From contig NW_019716262.1 in assembly GCF_900074925.1 (NCBI RefSeq), positions 695,351-759,350 of the forward strand: DNA of 64,000 bases, written 5' to 3'. The DNA comes from Ramularia collo-cygni. Lineage: Eukaryota; Ascomycota; Dothideomycetes; Mycosphaerellales; Mycosphaerellaceae. Positions 42,937-53,316 of this stretch are shown in pieces; position 1 is the stretch's first letter, and every line of letters starts with the position of its first letter. A program made the translations under genes and the position numbers. The notes beneath the pieces were generated by a model that saw only the letters and a program-made list of their open reading frames with translations, made no database searches and had not been told where the DNA came from.

Positions 42937-43724
42937 ATGCGCTCCTTCTTGCTCGGTCTGGCCACTGCGAGCCTCGCAGCTGCTCACTTCCAGCTGAAAT
43001 ATCCCGCTGCGGGTTTCGACGATGATCTCGAGGGCACAGGCCCATGCGGTGGCGTAACACCAGTAGTCGATTCAGGCAGTCCAGAGATCACAGTCGACCA
43101 GTTCGCGGTCCAGGTATTACACTCCTTGACATCTTGCCATTGCATGCCGCTGAACCTGAAGCCAGATATTCACAAGCCATCCAATGGGCAACTTTTCCTT
43201 TTTCGCGACGACCAATGTTGCTGAGCCGTACAATTTCACAGAAATCGTACCATCCGTCAAGAGTACGTCGCTAGAGATCCTGTATTATTATCAATCGCAT
43301 TCTGACAACTTCTCCAGCAACCGGAGCCGGAGACTTCTGCCTGACTTCCATCAGTCTTCCAAGCGACTGGGCCGGCAAGCAGGGCATTCTCCAAGTCGTT
43401 GACCAGGGACCTGACGGCGTGCTATACCAGGTATGTATTTGCTCTCTGCTACCTGACGCAGCCTTGCCCCGTACTTACTATCCATAGTGCGCACCTGTCC
43501 GCTTCGTCGAGGGAGCAAACAGCACAGCGGGACCATCCTGCAAGAACGCTTCGTCGTTCGCGGCAGAATGGACTAGCGCGACGACAACTGGCGAGGAGAC
43601 AAACACCACCTCATCATCTGCCGGAGCGGCGACTTCGACTCCAGCCGGTGCGGGCGCTGCTCTCAAGGCCGGTGTGGGAAGTGTACTAGGATTTGGTCTT
43701 CTGGCTGCAGCTCTCGCGTTGTGA
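42937..43724 (+). CDS. BIM1-like (X325) copper-binding cell-surface protein
   Basis: Exons 42937-43113, 43166-43262, 43318-43430, 43488-43724 give 207 residues. The signal peptide MRSFLLGLATASLAAA would be cut just before His17, leaving an N-terminal His as in LPMO-like and BIM1 proteins, where it forms a copper site. The sequence HFQLKYP then GPCGGVTP matches the family start. A second His (His64, in SHPMGNF) appears only if the first intron ends at 43165. Later Cys residues (GDFCL, YQCAPV) fit a disulfide pair. A Ser/Thr/Ala tail and final hydrophobic GVGSVLGFGLLAAALAL indicate a GPI anchor. In Cryptococcus BIM1 helps copper uptake. Diverges from a metalloreductase gene. Confidence 0.87.
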
Positions 43725-44275
43725 TTGGCGTTATCACGCTCTGTGACGCAACACGTTGAATCTGAAATATTAATGGTGCTCGACGCGTCGTGCCTCCTTC
43801 ATCACCTCTTCTCATGATGTATAAGTGATGGATGATGCAGGAAGGGAAAGGATCGCGAGCTCAAAACCTGAAAGCCGCCAACGGCAAATGCAGATCCCGT
43901 GAACATCATTCCGAGACAACCACACATTCGAACAATCGTAGGTGCACTTCAACCAGCGAGCAATGACCACGAACATGTGCAGTCGTTTGAAGTCGTTAAA
44001 ATTGTAGAGAAAGAAGACAACACATCCCAGCGGGAGTTTCTATGCACAAAGCTGCGAGGCAGCATATCGTCAAACCCGTACTCCAAATTCCCGCCATGCG
44101 ATCTGAGTTGCGTGTTGAGACATCGAAAACTCCACGATATGCTCATCCCATGCGTATGATCCGTGCGTGTCATCGGCCAAATATCGCTCAAATCGCCAAC
44201 CTGCCATGCTGTCCTGCGTAATGCAGAAACGCCCGCTCCAAAGCTTTAACAACACGACCCGGTCCAAACCCGATC
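43725..44275. other. convergent intergenic region, no gene seen
   Basis: Between the stops of the BIM1-like and Whi5-like genes. Only short frames. Confidence 0.5.
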
Positions 44276-45451
44276 TTATCGGTTTTCCAAATCGTCAAGA
44301 GCCCTCGCTCGACTGTCGTGGATATAGCCGCTGCTAGCGGTGCTAGAGTTACTCTCACTCCTTGCAAATGTCACTCGGCGGGGCGTTGCTGAAAGGTCCA
44401 TGGGTGTCTTCAACGGCGAAGCTTGCTGACTGGATGTGCTACTCTGTGGAGGATGCTGAGAATTGTGAGGCGAGCCCAACTGCCATAACGCTTGGAGAGC
44501 TTCTTGCTCGGCTGCCTTTGTTTGCGTCTCTGTCCTAATGGTTGGTGGACGACGCGGATGGTCGCTACTCGGGGTTCTTGGAGGAGACATGGCCGTGCTG
44601 TTGTAGCCCCCAGGCTGTGAGGATGAAAATTGAATGTGCGATTGCTGGCTGGATCCAGGACGGATGTCCAGTGCTGGCTGCAAGCTGGGTTGATAGGGTT
44701 GCTGCGGTTGGGAGTACTGCATGTGGTAGGTACCAGAGTGTCGTTTGGAAGGTGGCGCAGACACATCTTGCGCTCCTGTATTGTATATCCTGTCGTACAT
44801 GGAGAGGTTGGCGGCTCCGTTGCTCAGTCTGCTGGTGTTGGGTCGTGATTCGACTTGCGTCATGCTGGCTCTGTTGTTACGGGCACGGGCGGCTAGATGC
44901 TCAACCTCGTTCAGTGATTTATGCTCCCAGCCGTGTTGAACTTTGAGGAACGCATATCCGAGACGTTCTTTGAGACTCGCTGCCAGCTCTCCAGCCCTGC
45001 TTCCCGACGACGCGGTCGATTCCCTTCGCGACCGCTGATCGATGGGATAATTGCTGCCCAGACTGGGTGCATTCTTGACGTGTCCATTGGCCGTACGTTT
45101 CGTCCCGACCGTGACCGGAGACGTTATAGACATGGGACTCGCCAGCGCTGAGTGGTTGTTCGCATGAGCAGAGCTGGGCTCTTCCGGAGTTAACGCTCGA
45201 GACGCGTTAGCCGCCGCGTCGTCGCGAGATAGGGAGGATGGGGAGGTAAGTTCGGTGTGTGTGGTCGCCTGAGTCGCCTGGGATACATTGCTGCTGACGA
45301 AAGACTCCTGCGAAGCGGGTTGGGACAGCGAGGGAGGCTGCTCACTAACGCGTGTCGTGGTCCGTCGCGCCTCGGGTTGCAGTTCGCCAGGATATGAAGG
45401 GGCGCGCGGAAGTTCGCCAGTGTATGTGGTCCTCGCCGTCATAGTCTCCAT
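44276..45451 (-). CDS. Whi5/Nrm1-like transcriptional repressor
   Basis: Intronless, 391 residues from an ATG at 45451 in a strong context (CACCATGG). The frame stays open 44 codons upstream, up to a TGA, but contains no ATG there; a TTG start or a missing 5' exon cannot be excluded. The only structured block is ELAASLKERLGYAFLKVQHG near residues 155-174, followed by WEHKSLNEVE, which resembles the GTB motif of Whi5/Nrm1, proteins that hold back G1/S transcription by binding SBF/MBF. The rest is disordered, rich in Ser, Pro, Gln and Thr, with several SP/TP sites that CDK could phosphorylate. Identification rests on that one block. Confidence 0.68.
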   Translation of the reverse strand: METMTARTTYTGELPRAPSYPGELQPEARRTTTRVSEQPPSLSQPASQESFVSSNVSQATQATTHTELTSPSSLSRDDAAANASRALTPEEPSSAHANNHSALASPMSITSPVTVGTKRTANGHVKNAPSLGSNYPIDQRSRRESTASSGSRAGELAASLKERLGYAFLKVQHGWEHKSLNEVEHLAARARNNRASMTQVESRPNTSRLSNGAANLSMYDRIYNTGAQDVSAPPSKRHSGTYHMQYSQPQQPYQPSLQPALDIRPGSSQQSHIQFSSSQPGGYNSTAMSPPRTPSSDHPRRPPTIRTETQTKAAEQEALQALWQLGSPHNSQHPPQSSTSSQQASPLKTPMDLSATPRRVTFARSESNSSTASSGYIHDSRARALDDLENR

Positions 45452-46933
45452 GGTGTATTTCTCCCAGTAAGTGGCAGCGGTGGTGGACTGGAAGGCGCGG
45501 CGAATGCTCTGCAGCGGTCCGTCTGACGTATTCCGTCGGTGTTGTCTTCGTCTCGCCTCAAGATCTCCACCAAGGTCCTCCAAGTCTCAATTTAACGCGT
45601 GGAAATCCACTTTCAACACGCGATACGATCACGACAACCGCGGCGACGCTGGGTCTGCTGCGATGTAAATAAACGACTGGAGGAGTACAATCGAATACCA
45701 AGAGTTGTGCGAGAGGGCAGCCGAAAGACAAAGCAAAGCCTCTTTACCATTCTGCCACAAGACGCAACTCGGTCGCGTCCTCGGACTAGTTCCAGAGCGC
45801 GTTGGCACGTGAGATTTGAGACACAGGCTCCTGTCAACTACTACCTACTACTTACTCCTACATGTCTTAATTCCAACTACACTGACGTGGACTCCGCTTC
45901 CCTTTGCAATTGTGTTGCCAGTGCATATTTGGTATCTAAACCTGCCCAAGTGCTTCTGGGGTTGGCCACTAGGTCGAGGCACACTAGGTTGAGGCATCGA
46001 TCGATTGCAGCTGGAGTAGCCGTATGCAAGGTCTTCACACTAACCTCGAACCGGTCCCTAGCATCGTGACTTGCAACGATTTCAACATTCTGGCTGCTCG
46101 AGCAACTGGAGATGTCATCGCACCATAATTCCAAGATCGCCCGTGAGGTTGACAAGGCTGCATTATCGCCTGTGGCATGGGTTTCGGGAACATGCCGAGT
46201 GAAACGCCGAACGGCAGTTCACAGGTTGCTGTACCAGTCGCAAGCAGCGGTTTCCTGCTCCTCCTGCAAGCAATACCGGAACCAAAGTCAAGTAGAGCAA
46301 TCTGGTCATTGACATGTTAGTCGTTGCAAGCGACGACTTCTACGCGCGTTCCGCCAACTCATATGTGTATGAATTAAGTTTAGGTAGATGGTGAGCACGC
46401 GACATCTGAAGGAAGCTCATCATCATCATCATCTCTTTACTGATCGCCAGCGCGACTGGCGCGACGCCTGCACAGGCGATGTTGTTAGATCGTCTCTGTG
46501 TACAGTACACGAAAGTTGGACCTCCGCTGCGTCGTCAAGGCGGACTCATGGAGGCTCATCGACGACGTCCTATCGGAGTGCCCTTCACAGTGCTTGAAGT
46601 CTTTCAAATGTTTGTGGAATCTGCGTCATACTTAGTTCCAGAGCTCCGTCGTAGTATCACGCGTTCCAGATCGAGTCGTTCTTCCCTCTTCCGGTGCTTA
46701 CGGTCGTGCTGCAATGAGATGGCTCGCATGTAGATTGGTCGTCTTGTCAGAGTTGGCGGTAGTTTGTATCCAGCAGCGGTGAAGGAGTTGCATGTTGTGT
46801 GTCAGCTGCTCAAAGCGGAAGCTCAAAGTTGGACTAGAACCACTGCCAGCAACTCTTCCCTGCCCTGCCTTGCCCGCCCTGGCCTGGCCTCCTCCACCAC
46901 CACACCATTTTCGATGCTCGAGAAAGGCCGGCA
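45452..46933. other. divergent intergenic region, no gene supported
   Basis: Upstream of the Whi5-like gene and the mitochondrial kinase. Frames present begin with non-ATG codons or lack family features. A (CAT) run lies near 46419. Confidence 0.45.
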
Positions 46934-48322
46934 ATGCACAGCCCGCGGGCTGCAGCACGACGACATGTCAACCTTCGAGTTCACACGCCGGCCCGCCGTT
47001 GTTTGCAGACCAAGACGGTGACGGCCCAGGCCATCAAGAAGCTCGTCGATCGGCCTCTGCATCCTCTCCAACTGTCCGATCTCTGCAAATATGGCCGACC
47101 ACCGCTCGATGAGAAGGCGCTGATTGACAGCGCCAACTTCACCCTCGAGCTCATCCCCATCCGCCTCGCCCGCCGCATCCAGAGCCTTCGCGCGCTTCCG
47201 TATATTGTCGTCGCCAACCCGAACGTCAGCAAGATCCACAGCAACTATGTCCACTCGCTGTCGACGCTACTGCCATACGCAGAGACGCGCATCGAGAGTC
47301 TGGAGGATGAGATCCAGTTCACCGAAGTCATGGCCGACTTGGTCCAGACGCACAACAACNCCATAGCCGTCCTCGCACGCGGCTTCCTCGAGGCGAGGAA
47401 ATACATCAGCAAGGANCATATTACACGATTTCTTGACGAGCATCTGAAAGCACGCATCGGTACTCGCCTAATCGCCGAGCAACACATTGCCCTACACTTC
47501 AGTAGCAAGGCGCATGGTCATCTAGAGTATCACCGGGACGATGAGGACGACTCCTACATTGGAGTCATCGATACCGCGCTGCGGCCCGCCGACATCATAC
47601 GCAGCTGCGAGAATACTGTCGGCGAGATCTGCGAGCTCAAGTATGGCGTACGGCCGACGGTACACATTATTGGCAGTCCGGAGACCACCATCGCCCACAT
47701 TCCAATGCACTTGGAGTACATCATTACCGAACTGCTCAAGAATAGTTTCCGTGCGACCATCGAGGCCGGGATGGAGAGGGAGCCGATCGAGATCACTATT
47801 GCTCCAACTCCCGCTGTCGAGGAGCAGACCGTACCGGCTGACCTCCAGCAGCAGCGCGTACCAAGTGGGGACCAAGGCGAAGTCAACGTGGATGTGAGTG
47901 CTCGCGACCGGGGGAAGTTCGAAGACATATCTACCGCTCGCCAGCCTGACCTCGCCGCGGCCGCCCACATTCGACCATTGGAGACACAGACATCCGGGGT
48001 AACGATCCGCATTCGCGATCGTGGAGGCGGCATCAAGCCAGAAGACTGTGCTAGCATGTGGGAGTATGGCTTTACGACCTTCAATGAGGATGAAATACTT
48101 GACAAGGTCAGCGGAGGAGGTGGCGGCGATATCAGTATGGCAGCTCTCGATGGTATCTCTGGCGGCGCCGGTGGAGGCAGCAGTCTGGCCGGACTGGGCT
48201 ATGGACTGCCACTTGCGAGAGCTTATTCTCAGTACTTTGATGGCGAGATTGAGGTGCAGAGTATGTGGGGCTGGGGAACAGATGTTTATCTCAGCCTAAG
48301 AGGTGTTGGCAAGATGAAATAA
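46934..48322 (+). CDS. mitochondrial PDK/BCKDK-type protein kinase
   Basis: Intronless, 462 residues. It should phosphorylate the E1 subunit of pyruvate or branched-chain dehydrogenase in the mitochondrial matrix and so switch it off. The first 25 residues (MHSPRAAARRHVNLRVHTPARR) are Arg-rich, a presequence. The N-terminal four-helix domain carries IPIRLARRIQSL. The GHKL ATP site shows the N-box ELLKNSFRA, G1 IRDRGGGI, and G2 GLGYGLPLARAY. Two insertions stand out: a Gln/Pro-rich one after the N-box and a Gly/Ser-rich one before G2 (VSGGGGGD). Yeast relatives are Pkp1/Pkp2; which complex it targets is not clear. Ns at 47360 and 47416. Confidence 0.92.
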   Translation: MHSPRAAARRHVNLRVHTPARRCLQTKTVTAQAIKKLVDRPLHPLQLSDLCKYGRPPLDEKALIDSANFTLELIPIRLARRIQSLRALPYIVVANPNVSKIHSNYVHSLSTLLPYAETRIESLEDEIQFTEVMADLVQTHNNXIAVLARGFLEARKYISKXHITRFLDEHLKARIGTRLIAEQHIALHFSSKAHGHLEYHRDDEDDSYIGVIDTALRPADIIRSCENTVGEICELKYGVRPTVHIIGSPETTIAHIPMHLEYIITELLKNSFRATIEAGMEREPIEITIAPTPAVEEQTVPADLQQQRVPSGDQGEVNVDVSARDRGKFEDISTARQPDLAAAAHIRPLETQTSGVTIRIRDRGGGIKPEDCASMWEYGFTTFNEDEILDKVSGGGGGDISMAALDGISGGAGGGSSLAGLGYGLPLARAYSQYFDGEIEVQSMWGWGTDVYLSLRGVGKMK

Positions 48323-49002
48323 TGCCCGAGTTGTGTTGATGAGCAGATAGGCGCCGCCTGCGAGTAGGCACAACAGCCTTCAGCCGAAATAATACCATTC
48401 TTATCCATCACGCAGTGGCCCGATTTGTCGATCGCAACCATGCTGACAGACTATCAGCAAAACGAACGCCTCTGACCCCGCTCGAGCGATCTTGAGAAAA
48501 CACTCACGGCGCAGCGTCTGTGCGGGAAGGACTGTCAGTTGAGAAGCTGAAGAGCAGACAGCGTTGAGATCTGTTGCCATTGGCCTCATGCAAGATACTC
48601 ACGTTGACATCTTTGACTCGAACACCTGCTGACCCTTGGCCGCAAGTCATACTCTGCCGAAGTCCGTCATAGCCCTGACAGTAGCCGCTTAAGCAGCCAA
48701 CCACGAACTATCGACCGCCGATCTTTCATCAAAAGGTTGCCAATGTGGGGTCTGGTTCAGAGTTTGAGTCGCGAACCCCTCCAACAAGTGAAGGACGAAC
48801 GCGCTCATGCTCCAGCTTGGGATTGGACTGGAGCGATCGCCGGGATGGCCTCGAAGGGATCGTCTCGGTGCGGTGAGCAGAGCAGGATGCTCTAATGCAA
48901 GGGCAGCATCCAGAGAGGTATATAAGCGGGATATTTTTTGACTACGGCTGTCTTCGAAAATTTTGCCCCCCTCTCACACAAAACTCACACATTTCATTCC
49001 CA
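48323..49002. other. intergenic region, promoter of the GST gene
   Basis: No gene supported. A TATAAG at about 48921 lies some 80 bp before the GST start codon and is a likely TATA box. Confidence 0.5.
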
Positions 49003-49981
49003 ATGAGCAACAAAAGAAACTCCGTCACTATGGACAAGTTCAAGGCAATGCTGGGTGGTAAGAAGGAGGCGAAGCCTGCCAACAACACCACCACCAACAC
49101 CACCACCGCACCTGCGACAACCACGACACCAGCAACCACCTCTACTCCAGCAACCACCACGGTACCAGCAACCACCAACACTCCCGCAACTACTACTACT
49201 CCAGCTACCACCACTGTCGTTGCCGGAACCACCGCTATCAAAGCCGAGAAGCCCATTAAGATGTACTCGCATGCAGGAGGACCCAACCCATGGAAAGTCG
49301 CCATTATCATGAACGAGCTCGGAATCCCTTACACCACGGAGCTACTAGAATTCGAGAACATGAAGAAAGAGCCTTTCGAGTCCGTCAACCCTAATGGCCG
49401 TGTCCCCGCGATCGAGGATCCAAACACTGGCCTTACGCTCTGGGAATCCGGAAGTATCATCCAGTATTTGCTGGAGACCTACGACACGACCAACAAGCTC
49501 AGCTATGCCACCGGCAAGGAGAAGTGGGAAGCATCTAACTGGTTCCACTTGCAGACATCCGGCCAAGGTCCTTACTGGGGCCAGAAAGCATGGTACGCAC
49601 ATATCCTTCTAATTGGAATTAATTGAAAACGTTTGCTGACTATTCCCTCCTTGTAGGTTCACTCTCTACCACCCAGAGAAGGACCTCACTTCCGTCCTTG
49701 ATCGATACTCCAACGAAATCCGCCGTCTCCTCGGCGTCATCAACAGCCATCTCAAGAAGTCTGGCAAGCCATACCTCGTTGGCGACAAGGTGACTTATGC
49801 GGATCTCGCGTTCGTGCCGTGGCACTGGCTCGTTATCTTGCCACCTCACCTGATGGGTGCGGAGTTTGAGAAGGAGTGGCAGACCTCTTACCCCGAGGCT
49901 TGGGCTTGGAACCAGCGTCTCCAGGAGCGCCCAAGCGTCGTCAAGGCCAAGGAGGAGAGACTCAAGGCTATGGGAATGTAA
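49003..49981 (+). CDS. Ure2-like glutathione S-transferase with Thr/Pro repeat
   Basis: Exons 49003-49592 and 49657-49981 encode 304 residues. The GST N-terminal thioredoxin fold begins near residue 83 (KPIKMYSHAGGPNPWKVA) and includes NPNGRVPAIEDP and WESGSIIQYL, typical of Ure2/GstA enzymes that conjugate or reduce with glutathione in the cytosol. The all-helical C-terminal half follows the splice (WFTLYHPEKD, YADLAFVPWHW). In front sits an unusual extension: MDKFKAMLGGKKEAKP, a TTT-rich stretch, then six hexapeptides PATTxT/V at residues 37-72. Yeast Ure2 also has a low-complexity N-terminus, but Asn-rich. Start at 49003 is preferred; the frame is open to 48895. Confidence 0.92.
49111..49218. 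repeat. 18-bp coding minisatellite, six units
   Basis: Six units encode PATTTT, PATTST, PATTTV, PATTNT, PATTTT, PATTTV within the GST. Codon choices vary among units, so it is not a very recent expansion. Confidence 0.85.
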
Positions 49982-50263
49982 ACCCAGATCGAACAAGTCT
50001 GGACTGTTGTTGCATTGTTCTGCTATTTGCTTTCCTGCGTTGATATTTAGATACCACCAGAATGCAAGTTTGATTNTTTGGACTATGGTTACAGCACGGT
50101 GTCGCAGCCGAGTGTCCTTTGCTCAATGTCAAGTCACGCAGAGTCTCCGCTCTGCGCTATTCTTTCGTCCGCACCAAACACACCGAAAGCCAAAAGAGGA
50201 AGGAGATGACCTGCGAGTCCGATCAACGGAGAGGCGTTCCAACAGGACGGTCTGGTATGACCC

Positions 50264-51431
50264 TCACTGAGCATACGACATGATCGCCGGCTCCTCCTGT
50301 ACCATCGTGCCCTTGATGAAACCCTCGACGAGGTTTTCGAGGAGAGCCGCGCTATCCTTAATCAACGAAAGCCGCATGTTCTCGGCTGTGACCCGAAAAC
50401 AAATGCTCCAAAGGTCCTTCCGAACACGTGAAACGCTTGCTTGCCCATCATTGTTGAGAGCATCCAACGCGAGGCTGTAGGCTGCCGCAGAGAAGGTCAT
50501 GGTGACGTGGGAATCCGGTCGTAGAGGACACAGGCTCTGGACTGAAATCACTGTCGCGCCAGGGAGCTGAGCATTACCTTCACTGGGTGTCACAATGCCG
50601 TCAAACTAGAAATCGATCAGTTGTCTAATCTGGATGATTGTTTGGGAGATGTCTGTTCACCTCTGTGTAGATTGACGTCGTCGGGACTTGAGCCTTGAAA
50701 TCACCTGCGTGCAAGGCACTTTCGTATTTGCTTCCTGCACTCTGCTGCCAAACAGCTGCCTGGCACACTCCGGTCGAACACACTTTGGAAAGCAGACTGT
50801 CTCCCAGCTCGATACCCTCGAAGTCGGGAGAGAGGGCCACGAAAGATTTGNCGGCGTTCCTGGTGCTGGGCCAGAATTGTAGAGCCCATTGCGTGTCCGG
50901 GCCTCCTTGGCTGTGGGATATGACATCGATTGGCAGTCCAACAGATAATGTTGACAAGTAGAGCATGTTGTATGCCACATACTCGGCGTTGACTTGCATA
51001 TCGTTCATTGCACGATCCGGGATGGTGAGATAGCAAGCTGTGTATCCGTCCGCCAGGAGTGCTGGAACATAGCTGTCTCCCCAAGATTCCTCTCCTGTGG
51101 TTGCAGTGCCATGCCTGACGCCATTGTTAGTGGTGCCTCACTCACTCGAATTTAAGTGAAGAGTCGGATGGAAGTTTTAAGCGAGAGGAATCTCGAGGCA
51201 GCATCCGAGCTGGAGCTTTCGACCACCATTCATGACTTACACGAGCAGTACGGGTGGTGATGCGACTGTGGGATTGCCATTGGGACAAGTCAAAGCTGAA
51301 GCCAACGACACGTCGTCAACGGAGAAAGGTGCATCGCCCTCGAAAGTGAAGCTCGGATACGTTCGTTTGACGATGGGCGAAGCCAAGGATTGGGCTGTTA
51401 GCAAGAGGAGCAGGAATCTGTGTGGTGACAT
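50264..51431 (-). CDS. secreted CalB-like lipase
   Basis: Exons 51241-51431, 50661-51114, 50264-50605 give 328 residues. Extracellular triacylglycerol lipase related to Candida antarctica lipase B. The signal peptide MSPHRFLLLLLTAQSLA is followed by a Kex2-type KR at 22-23. The substrate pocket block PPVLLVHGTATTGEESW spans intron 1. The triad can be read: Ser132 in SHSQGG, Asp217 in FDGIVTP just after the second splice, and His248 in PDSHVTM. NDMQVNAEYV and QWALQFWPS are shared with CalB. The protein ends soon after, about the CalB length, without a GPI tail. Intron 1 is long for this window (126 bp). N at 50851. Confidence 0.9.
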
Positions 51432-52144
51432 GGTATTTTCTCGAAATGAAGGTGTTGAAACGAGTGTGATGAACAGTTTGAAAGAGTGTGGTGGAGAGAG
51501 TGGTGTGTTTGAAGAGAGCGAATGGGTTTGGACAGGATGTATTGGGAATTGACGAGCATCGAGTCGAACTTCAAGGCAGGCACATACTTACTCCTTCTCC
51601 TTCCTACCTGCTGCGTAGCCCTAGTCCAAGGGAGGTGCTTCTGCAGTGTTCCTAGACGCCGCGTTACGGCAGGTGATAGTGATCGTGGAAAAGGTCTTTG
51701 CGGACATGGATTGGTCGACGAGACTTGGACCAAAACGCGCCACGGAAATGGACATTGCTTGAAGCATCCTCTGTTACACATACGTCTCCACTAAGTACTC
51801 GTATCGAGGAATACATCATGAATTTCATGAAGACAATGGCCACGTCCCTATCGCTGTAGATAGCGGGGATATCATGTTCATGAAGACGGGATTCGGGAGT
51901 GAGTGAGTGAGGTGAAGGGGGATAGGAGATCGATCTCGTAGCATGATTGGTTTCGCCCTATTTCATTCTAGCGCATGACCAAACCCCGCTCTCCCACTGG
52001 ACATAGGTACCTATGCATCTCACCGCCTTGCTGAGCTCTGGCTCTTCATCCCCTCTCTGCCCCTCCAACAACACGACCTCACTCAACCTACAAACGACCC
52101 ACTGTGACGCTGTCCATCAATATCCACAAAAGCAAACCGCCACC
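51432..52144. other. divergent intergenic region, lipase and Cys-rich peptide
   Basis: No gene supported. The last 130 bases before 52145 are C-rich and purine-poor, like a fungal 5' UTR. Confidence 0.45.
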
Positions 52145-52335
52145 ATGCACAACTCCTGTGAGTTTCGAGTCCCTTGCCTAAGATTATGCCTAACACGACA
52201 CAGGCCCAAAGTGCAACGCTGCCGTCACCTCAGGCAAGACCTGCGGCTCTTGTGGTGCTGTAAGTGAACGATTCTCTTCTCGTGTTATGGAGTGCTACAT
52301 GTAGCTAACGGCGTCTACAGACATGCCCCCAGTAG
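52145..52335 (+). CDS. 27-residue Cys-rich peptide, metallothionein-like
   Basis: Three tiny exons: 52145-52157, 52204-52259, 52321-52335. Both introns have strong donors (GTGAGT, GTAAGT), CTAAC branch sites and CAG acceptors. The product starts MHNSCPKCNAAVTSGK and ends TCGSCGATCPQ, with five Cys at 5, 8, 18, 21, 25 arranged as CxxC then CxxCxxxC. Such small Cys-rich peptides bind Cu or Zn (fungal metallothioneins are 20-30 residues), although a zinc-ribbon fragment would look similar. The reading frame in every exon is too short for ordinary gene finding. Five Cys instead of the more usual six or seven, so the metal role is inferred. Confidence 0.7.
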
Positions 52336-53148
52336 ACGATGCGAGCATGACGACGATTACGAGGACGATGTAGATGATGACCACGAGACGATGCGGTGAC
52401 GGACGAGTTTATGAGTGAAGTTTGGAAGATGAAGGGGACATAGTCAAAGCAATCATGACGAGCAGACGACAATTGCCATATCAGGCTCCCATCATCGTCA
52501 CATGAGCTCTCGATCAGTGAACCTNTTTTCACATCGACATGGCAGCGGTACCACTACTGTGGGTACGAGCAAATGGATTGCATCGATGGGATCCAATCTG
52601 ATATGCCATTCGACCACTTCACTTGTAGTCGGAATCCACCGTCCACCAACACGGAACGCAGCAAGTACGATTTTCCTTTCTCATCTCGATTCATACCCTG
52701 TCCGATAGAACATGATTTGATAACGAACTGATCTTTGTTTCGACTCATAATCATCAAGCTTCCCTCCCAGATTAACAATACAGTATGGTGTCGTTGCCGA
52801 CTGGTATGTCTAGCTGATGTAGCGAGAATTAGGCATATAACCGCATCATGTCAATCCGCATGTGTAATGATAAGCAACCTCCCAACCGTTCCGATGGTCC
52901 TTGCGGACAGGCCTTTCTTCACTCCCATTGTAATGCTCCGTAATCGCCCCGAACCCCAATGCTCCGTTTCGTCATCGTCGTCCAGCCATGTTTTTGTCCG
53001 CCGTCCCGAGACTCCGCGCTAGGGCAACGCAACGCTGCAGTATACCACCCCGTCCAATCCAAAAGTAAAGACCCGTATAAATATGACAAGAAACTGTAGC
53101 GACAAGTCAGTCGATGGACTTCCGGATTGACGGTGATGGCTCACGCAC
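52336..53148. other. convergent intergenic region, no gene seen
   Basis: 3' flanks of the two small Cys-rich genes. No supported frame. N at 52525. Confidence 0.45.
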
Positions 53149-53316
53149 TTAGGATGCCTTTGCTGTGCATGGGCGGCAAGTCTTCAGCNTGCACTTTGCA
53201 CACTCGAAGATGAACCAATGCGGTCCAGAGTGGCACATGTTGCAATTCCAGAGAATCAACGTCGTATCAGACTTGATCATTTTGAATGCGTGCTCGCACT
53301 TTCCGGGCTTTGCCAT
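53149..53316 (-). CDS. 55-residue Cys/His-rich small protein
   Basis: The frame from the ATG at 53316 has eight Cys and several His: KCEHAFK, then WNCNMCHSGPHWF, then ECAKCxLKTCRPC. The pairs CxxC and CxxxxCxxC suggest a compact zinc-binding domain. The coding part lies in one exon. The bases just before the ATG (GAATTGCAG) look like a splice acceptor, and a long pyrimidine-rich stretch precedes them, so a 5' UTR intron is likely. No signal peptide. I do not know the family. One N at 53189 falls in the Cys-rich tail. Confidence 0.6.
   Translation of the reverse strand: MAKPGKCEHAFKMIKSDTTLILWNCNMCHSGPHWFIFECAKCXLKTCRPCTAKAS

Noticed and set aside
45877..46155. 92-codon minus-strand frame
   Set aside because: It begins with TTG, not ATG, and has no recognisable features.
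48942..49310. Minus-strand Val/Ala-rich frames opposite the GST
   Set aside because: Antisense of the Thr/Pro repeat; composition is dictated by the repeat.
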